A stretch of 12,500 bases of DNA, taken from positions 242,901 through 255,400 of the forward strand of contig CAUJGJ010000005.1 of assembly GCA_963170055.1 (NCBI GenBank), given 5' to 3'. The first letter of the stretch is position 1, and each line of letters starts with the position of its first letter. Shown in pieces: positions 8,538 to 12,500 of the stretch. The notes under the pieces were generated by a model that saw only the letters and a list, made by a program, of their open reading frames with translations, searched no databases and had not been told where the DNA came from. Both the position numbers and the translations under genes were made by a program. The stretch comes from Halisarca cf. caerulea (lineage: Eukaryota > Porifera > Demospongiae > Chondrillida > Halisarcidae).

Positions 8538-11390
8538 GTGTATACTAGCTTACTGTGTCAATTCCAGCTGCTAAGAAGTCCCGAACCAGAACAAATATAT
8601 CATCATTTGAAAAACTGTCATTTAGTATCCACTGATCAAGGAAGCCAACAGCATCTTTATTCAGCTTGCTTCTTAGCCTTGTGCTCTTTTCTTCTACAAT
8701 ATTTTGTGTTATTTCTTCCAATTCCTGTACTGCATTGACAAACCGAATGCTACTTGGAGTAGGAATTAATTTGTAAAGTGGGAGAATGGTTAACAAAGGC
8801 GTGAGTCCGTCAATGTATTGGATAGCAGCTTGTTGAAATGCTCTCATCTTTGTGTTAGGAGTGGTGAAGATGTTAAGCCTTTCACCTAGGATGTAAATCC
8901 CTATTGCTGCACAGGGTGAGAATCAATGCAATGTGAAGCCGAAAGGAAGTTTCACAGATACTGAGGTAGTAAACTTAGAATACAATAAAGGTATAGACAC
9001 ACATAGTACATAAAAAGAGACAAATATACCAGAACAATCATTGAACCATAATATATAACATAGTGTAAGGTACATGTATTAATTATAAAATAATTATAAT
9101 AATCATGATAATATAATCACATAAATTACATGCAATGCACCTTCGAATGCCCAGTCCATAACAGGCTCAAGAATGCTGTCAACATAGTTGTTGACTCTGC
9201 GATGTGCTCTGAAGTACTGCACCACATCTCCAGCTACTTCATGGATCAATGGAGTAAACTCCAACACCTTCCTGGGAATAACCTGCTTGTTGGACTTGCT
9301 GCGGAGTGTATGCCATTCTTCCAAATCTCTATGAAACAAAGGACAATATTTTTGCTGAGTCATGCACCTAATTCTTCATATGCATGGGCCAGTCAAAGTT
9401 GTGCGAAACCAGGACCTTGACAATACATATTAGGGGCCACAGTATACTACAGTCAATATTATAAGCCACCATCTGTAGAAAAAGGTATTGAAACTGGTTA
9501 TGGTCAGTATACAGTCTAGAAAAAATAGTAGGTAATACTGCAGGGTAAGCTGTGCCGGCGCCAGACTATAATACCCAAGGCCATTGAGCACTGTCACATG
9601 AAGCACAAATTCCTTACCTGGATATCAGTTTGATACCAAATGTACAAAATAAACACACTAGATCCATGTTCACTGAGCTGAGATTGAGTTAGTCATGGAT
9701 TATAGTCTAAGAAACACTATCTTATGTAAACCATTAAAATATTTTTTATGAAAAACAGCCAAAATTGTACAAATTTGCACCTCTTGGCAAGATCAAAGAT
9801 AACATCAAAGGATTGTTTTGAAAACAATGGACAACTAAACACAAAACAATCATTGATTGTTTACAAAACATTGATATATTGACTGAATGTCCAACTGTTG
9901 CAGCTGGTGTACCATTGAGGGTACAAATTTGCACATTTTAGTTAGATTCCTGTTAAATAATATTTTAACAGTTGACATAAGATGGTGTTAAGACTAACCC
10001 TGAGTATATGGAAGCCTCACATTCACATAAATTCAAGAGCTTCCTCATCTTATTGACCACGGAGAATCCACACAATGGACTGATTGTGTCAGTCATGTTG
10101 TGGTTGTCAGACTTTGGTATGTTAGGTTGTAGTAGGCTACTAGGAATTATGTACATAGCATGATACTATATGCAGGGTAAAGGATGTCGATTAAAGGACT
10201 ATGCTACACTAAAGGATATCAATTGTTCCACATACGATATATTACAGTGACTGGAAAGTTTACATGGAATTCACTACCCAGGAAAGGGCGGCATCCAGCC
10301 ACCTCGTGTCTCCCTAACGAACCTAATGGTTATAGAAGTCTAGGGCAATCCAACCTAGCCTAGCCTAGTTAGTGACTGTGAGTGACTGTTGTTACAGTTG
10401 TCAATTACAGTGACTGTTGCTATCAGTTACACAGACTACAGGACCTTCATTGACTTACAAATATGAACTAATTGACCAGTTCAAATTTCTAATTTGAATT
10501 TCGTCCATTCATGATGCATTCTTTGCTTTCACGAAGCAAGCTGACTAAGTTTGTGATTTTCCATAAATTTTTGGGCCACTGCTAATTTTCAAACCACTCA
10601 GAGTGAGATAAGAACGGATACCTGATAAAGATGTTGAATAAAAGCTATGTAGTGATAATCTGTAATGCTTATATTTCATCTAATATTTATTAATCTGCTA
10701 TAATAAGTGAAATTATGTGAAAATCATGATTCAGAATTACTCAGTATTGTATACAAAGCAGTGGATCAATTCTTCACATAATACAGTGAAACTTCTATGA
10801 CAGGACACACGTCAAAATTCAGCCACCTCCACTAACAGGACACCATCACAATTAAATCGAGTACCCCCAATTAAAATAAGGACTCCTACGTAACAGATTG
10901 CGGTCCCAATGGCCGGTGTCCAGATTTACTCAGGTTTCACTGTCGCGCCAAACAATCCAATAGCACATCCTAAAACTCACGACAGAACTAATCCCTTTCC
11001 AAACCCGTGTTTCTCCATGAACCCTGCCAGCGGTGAGGCTCCAGGACGAACGGGCAACTCCCCTTCGTTTCTGAACATTGTGGCAGCATGATCTGGGTCC
11101 GCCGTGACGACGATCGTCGCTGGTCGTGATATTGGCACACGAAATAGACGACCTGTGGATAGTACCGTCTCCTCTGCTCGAAGATGGGCTTGCTTTCCCG
11201 GGAAGACCAAATTGAATATGTATTTGAGTCTTTTCGCTGGTACTGGTAAATCGTCCACTGTTAAAATGTCACCTCCGAGTCGATTTGACTCTTTGAAATG
11301 GAGATTCTGATCACCTAGTATTGTCTGCGATGATATCGCCCTTCTACTCTGATCCACTACACAAGGAATTCTCAGTAGACTTGAATTCAT
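5477..11390 (-). CDS. Gene A: mitochondrial-clan cytochrome P450, complete, eight exons
   Basis: Heme-thiolate monooxygenase. Minus-strand join: 11390-10981, 9328-9141, 8906-8554, 7979-7813, 7140-7062, 6794-6641, 6348-6305, 5593-5477. The exons total 1512 nt (503 residues plus stop), and all seven introns have GT-AG ends and consistent phases. Seen: an Arg/Ser-rich N-terminus without a hydrophobic anchor (about residues 1-30), DLPVP near 50, C-helix W142xxxR146, I-helix AGIDTTS from 313, ExxR (E370-R373), FNPDRW 422-427, heme loop FGFGPRACYG with Cys449, then RR 452-453. The length suits the family (about 480-530). Known of the clan: such enzymes sit on the matrix side of the inner membrane, take electrons from adrenodoxin, and often hydroxylate sterols or related lipids. 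The substrate here cannot be read. The ATG has A at -3. Related copies B and C lie downstream on the same strand. No subfamily name is assigned. Confidence 0.93.
5681..5766 (+). repeat. Direct repeat pair, 20 nt each
   Basis: AAATGGTTCAGTGATAAACT occurs exactly at 5681-5700 and 5747-5766, 66 bases apart, inside intron 7 of gene A near the exon 8 acceptor. The sequence between is AT-rich. It looks like a local tandem duplication. Confidence 0.85.
6305..6348 (-). CDS. Gene A exon 7: L-helix micro-exon
   Basis: A 44-nt exon between TTTCTTCAG and donor CAA|GTGAGT. It completes Gly451 and encodes RRLSEAELTVLLIQ, the start of the L-helix (family pattern GRRxAExE). The Arg pair just after the heme Cys is common in mitochondrial P450s. 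Gene B has an exon of exactly the same length and phase at 3204-3161, which supports both calls. Confidence 0.9.
6641..6794 (-). CDS. Gene A exon 6: meander and heme-binding loop
   Basis: Encodes residues 400-450 plus one base. After acceptor ATATGCAG it reads TWIITDNYSMSRDPTIFEEP, then FNPDRW (the PERF-type motif) and HLPFGFGPRACY. Cys449 is the predicted axial heme thiolate ligand, and the FxxGxRxCxG pattern is complete once exon 7 supplies Gly451. The donor is TATG|GTTAGT, phase 1. Gene B has no copy of this exon. Confidence 0.94.
7062..7140 (-). CDS. Gene A exon 5: beta-sheet 1-4 segment after the K-helix
   Basis: A 79-nt exon encoding the end of Arg373 through Gly399: RYPIITTNRRVLVEDVIMDS then YIIPKG. 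This matches the LYPxxPxxxR...xGYxIPKG stretch that follows ExxR in class I P450s. Acceptor ACTGTAG|GAGG and donor GGA|GTAAGC give phases 2 and 0, as the neighbouring exons need. It is too short to show up as a long open frame and was found from the gap between exons 4 and 6. Confidence 0.9.
7813..7979 (-). CDS. Gene A exon 4: J and K helices, ExxR
   Basis: Encodes residues 318-372 plus two bases of Arg373. It begins TSLAGTYMLFELAKNPHVQE, completing AGIDT|TS across the intron. REEVLSVVGEHGVPTVQDLQ follows, then LPYAKNIITETLR with the ExxR pair. In vertebrate mitochondrial P450s the K-helix carries two lysines that contact adrenodoxin. Aligned by eye, Lys365 is kept but the second position is Thr369. 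The donor is CTGAG|GTGAGA. Confidence 0.93.
8430..8535 (+). repeat. (AC)n microsatellite in intron 3 of gene A
   Basis: About 106 nt of AC with two CATAC interruptions. In the gene's sense direction it is (TG)n/(GU)n and begins 18 nt after the exon 3 donor. Confidence 0.97.
8554..8906 (-). CDS. Gene A exon 3: E to I helices, oxygen-binding motif
   Basis: Encodes residues 200-317. It starts after acceptor CTGTGCAG with AIGIYILGERLNIF, matching the GxxxxGxRLG segment of mitochondrial P450s. It continues through a substrate-recognition region with PLYKLIPTPSS and ends in the I-helix at DFLAAGIDT, which places the acid/threonine pair for oxygen activation. The donor is ACA|GTAAGC, phase 0. An AC/TG microsatellite begins 18 nt after the donor. 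No counterpart of this exon was found in gene B. Confidence 0.93.
9141..9328 (-). CDS. Gene A exon 2: C-helix region
   Basis: Encodes residues 137-199. Acceptor TTTCATAG|AGATTTGG completes the Ser codon split across intron 1. DLEEWHTLRSKSNKQ carries the C-helix WxxxR, whose Trp and Arg normally bind the heme propionates. IHEVAGDV and VDSILEPVMDWAFE follow. The donor is GAAG|GTGCAT, a weaker match to GTRAGT than the other donors here, but the phase-1 join to exon 3 fits exactly. Gene B keeps a close copy of this exon, with 41 of 60 aligned residues identical by eye. Confidence 0.92.
9767..9934 (+). repeat. Direct repeat pair and hairpins in intron 1
   Basis: GTACAAATTTGCAC is present at 9767-9780 and again at 9921-9934. 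Between them are two near-perfect hairpins, ATTGTTTT-G-AAAACAAT (9812-9828) and AAACAATCA-T-TGATTGTTT (9844-9862). This could be the scar of a small insertion. No known family was recognised. Confidence 0.5.
10354..10419 (+). repeat. Short tandem motifs in intron 1
   Basis: Three CCTAG units (10354-10368) are followed by three AGTGACTGT copies at 10371, 10381 and 10409. Confidence 0.6.
10783..10942. mobile_element. MITE-like element in intron 1 of gene A
   Basis: A 160-bp segment with inverted ends. It starts ACAGTGAAAC and finishes GTTTCACTGT, and the mirrored similarity continues inward at GGACAC (10802) and GTGTCC (10916). Further GGACAC copies lie inside. Tips of the type CAGTGAAACCTC... 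are common among small DNA transposons in invertebrates (pogo-like and others). It has no coding capacity. A clean target-site duplication is not visible. It ends 38 nt from the exon 1 donor. Confidence 0.6.
10981..11390 (-). CDS. Gene A exon 1: presequence and N-terminal P450 fold
   Basis: Encodes residues 1-136 plus two bases of codon 137. It starts MNSSLLRIPCVVDQSRRAIS, basic and Ser-rich with a single acid, as in a mitochondrial import signal. The proline motif DLPVP and the strand RLFRVPISRPATIVVTADP follow. The segment GELPVRPGASPLAGFMEKHG matches the EGxxPxRP...YRxxRG region typical of mitochondrial P450s. The exon ends at GLVLS with donor TC|GTGAGT (phase 2). It is much richer in CpG than the later exons (22 by hand count). 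A transposon-like insert lies 38 bases into the following intron. Confidence 0.92.
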
Positions 11391-12026
11391 TTTGAGGAAA
11401 ATTCGTGTACTAAGCCAAAAAGTTAACTTGTATACGATTTAATACGAACTACATTCTACATATGCCATACAACTTCGACTCAGAATAATTAGGTGCGCAC
11501 TATACGCAGATCCTCGCTGATTACATGGTATATGCTGTTACAGTTTCACTTTGTAGTTCAATATAGTTTCATCAGCAAAGTTGAAAGCCAATTGCCTTGT
11601 ACTAATAATACAATGTAACTCTCCAGCCTAAGATGAAACTCAAAGGGACCACCCTTAAATGTTCCAGCATCTGAAATGAATTAATGCAGAATGGCTAAGG
11701 CTTGGTCCAGGAATTAATGTTATAATATATAGATTAATTTATTAGTACTGTGTCTTGAAAGAAATTTCCCATTAATTTAAGAAAGTTTGCCTTTAAGAGG
11801 GTTCCACTAATATATTTTAACTTATTGACAATGTCATACAAATTTCAAGATTGGTGCATGACTTTGTCAGTATTTATATTATCTTTTTAATATCAGCATA
11901 AAGTTTTAAATTCATCAAAGGAGAGCGAATGTTTCCATGTCTGTATGCAATCACATTGGTGAAACATGTACGACATACAAACAGTTTCACAATGTTATAC
12001 CCATAAATGACATTAACAGAGTTAAT
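11391..12026. other. Upstream region of gene A
   Basis: AT-rich 5' flank between the gene A start and the LINE remnant. It should hold the gene A promoter and 5' UTR, but no TATA box, initiator or binding site can be placed with confidence. Confidence 0.4.
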
Positions 12027-12496
12027 TTAAAATAAAAGATCCAACAAAACTATACAGCTCAAGGAATGCATAAGAAGGTGTTGCTCAGTGTGCCACACAT
12101 CACACTCAAGCAACAAATAGGAGATTTCTTCAACCCTTCCTGACTGACATTGGTGATGTACATGTCCTATCTTCTCTTTGGAGCCCTTGCCTTGAACGGG
12201 GCTGTCTTACCTGTCAACAACATCATTACTCTCCTATATATTCCTCTTAATAACCACCTGCCAACACCATGACTCAGCTCCTTCCTCAACAGCCTCAATG
12301 CTCCTAGCTTTGGCTTGGTGTCAAGCTCCTGACTCCAATCCTCTTTGATTAATTGTATTGCATGATTCTCTAACATTGATATGATCCCCCCTCCCCCGAC
12401 AGGCCATGTAAACTTCAACTCCAACACCACCCCACCCAAGATGCTTGAGACATCTCTGTATAGATTCCAAACCCATCCAACTCTATTATACTGCAA
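12027..12496 (-). pseudogene. Frameshifted LINE-type retrotransposon C-terminal remnant
   Basis: The first frame (to about 12190) contains DWSQELDTKPKLGALRLL and a basic stretch ending LLTGKTAPF. This resembles the thumb and C-terminal part of LINE ORF2 proteins (W...KxKLRxY...; LRxGTAPL). A shift of frame then gives GKGSKEKIGHVHHQCQSG followed by RVEEISYLLLECDVWHTEQH, which resembles the CxxC...E...HxLxxC zinc-binding end of such proteins. One frameshift between two matching halves indicates a dead copy. It reads into the right edge. The family is not assigned. Confidence 0.55.
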
Positions 12497-12500
12497 AGCT

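Larger units (their letters stand above)
9329..10980 (-). other. Intron 1 of gene A (1652 nt)
   Basis: The longest intron of gene A, with GTGAGT donor and TTTCATAG acceptor. It holds the MITE-like element, short tandem motifs and the direct-repeat/hairpin segment. The small open frames in it show no conserved motif. Confidence 0.85.

Noticed and set aside
8355..8738. Plus-strand frame of 127 codons across the AC repeat
   Set aside because: It is the repeat joined to the antisense of gene A exon 3.
9130..9420. Plus-strand frame of 96 codons
   Set aside because: Antisense shadow of gene A exon 2.
9965..10156. Minus-strand frame of 63 codons in intron 1
   Set aside because: No conserved motif, and it lies wholly inside a well-defined intron.

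Overview
The window is nuclear DNA from an animal. Genes are split by GT-AG introns. The DNA is AT-rich, with long TG/AC runs, TA-rich stretches and decayed transposons, and there are no bacterial operons or ribosome-binding sites. The mix suggests an invertebrate, possibly an early-branching one such as a sponge. That placement is an inference from texture, not a match to a species.

The main content lies on the minus strand and reads right to left. A complete eight-exon cytochrome P450 gene of the mitochondrial clan (gene A) runs from an ATG at 11390 to a stop at 5477. Joining the exons gives 1512 nt, or 503 residues. Every junction has GT-AG ends and every phase closes. The protein has a basic presequence instead of a membrane anchor, a C-helix WxxxR, an AGxDT I-helix, ExxR, FNPDRW, the FxxGxRxCxG heme loop and a GRR tail.

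Downstream on the same strand is a broken second copy (gene B, 4705-3161). It keeps counterparts of part of exon 1, exon 2 and exon 7 but lacks the I-helix, K-helix and heme exons. Further left, at 586-383, is a probable first exon of a third copy (gene C). It has a Kozak-like start and a mitochondrial-type presequence, and the rest would lie beyond the left edge. The locus therefore looks like a tandem P450 array in which one unit has decayed.

Between and inside the genes are mobile-element traces. These are a frameshifted Penelope-like tail near 1090-1325, a large foldback element at 1438-2294 flanked by TA, a 160-bp MITE-like element with inverted ends in intron 1 of gene A (10783-10942), and a frameshifted LINE-type C-terminus at the right edge (12496-12027). 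Two long dinucleotide microsatellites lie just inside introns, next to 5' splice sites of genes A and B. Only gene A appears able to make an active enzyme. No novel multi-gene system was found.
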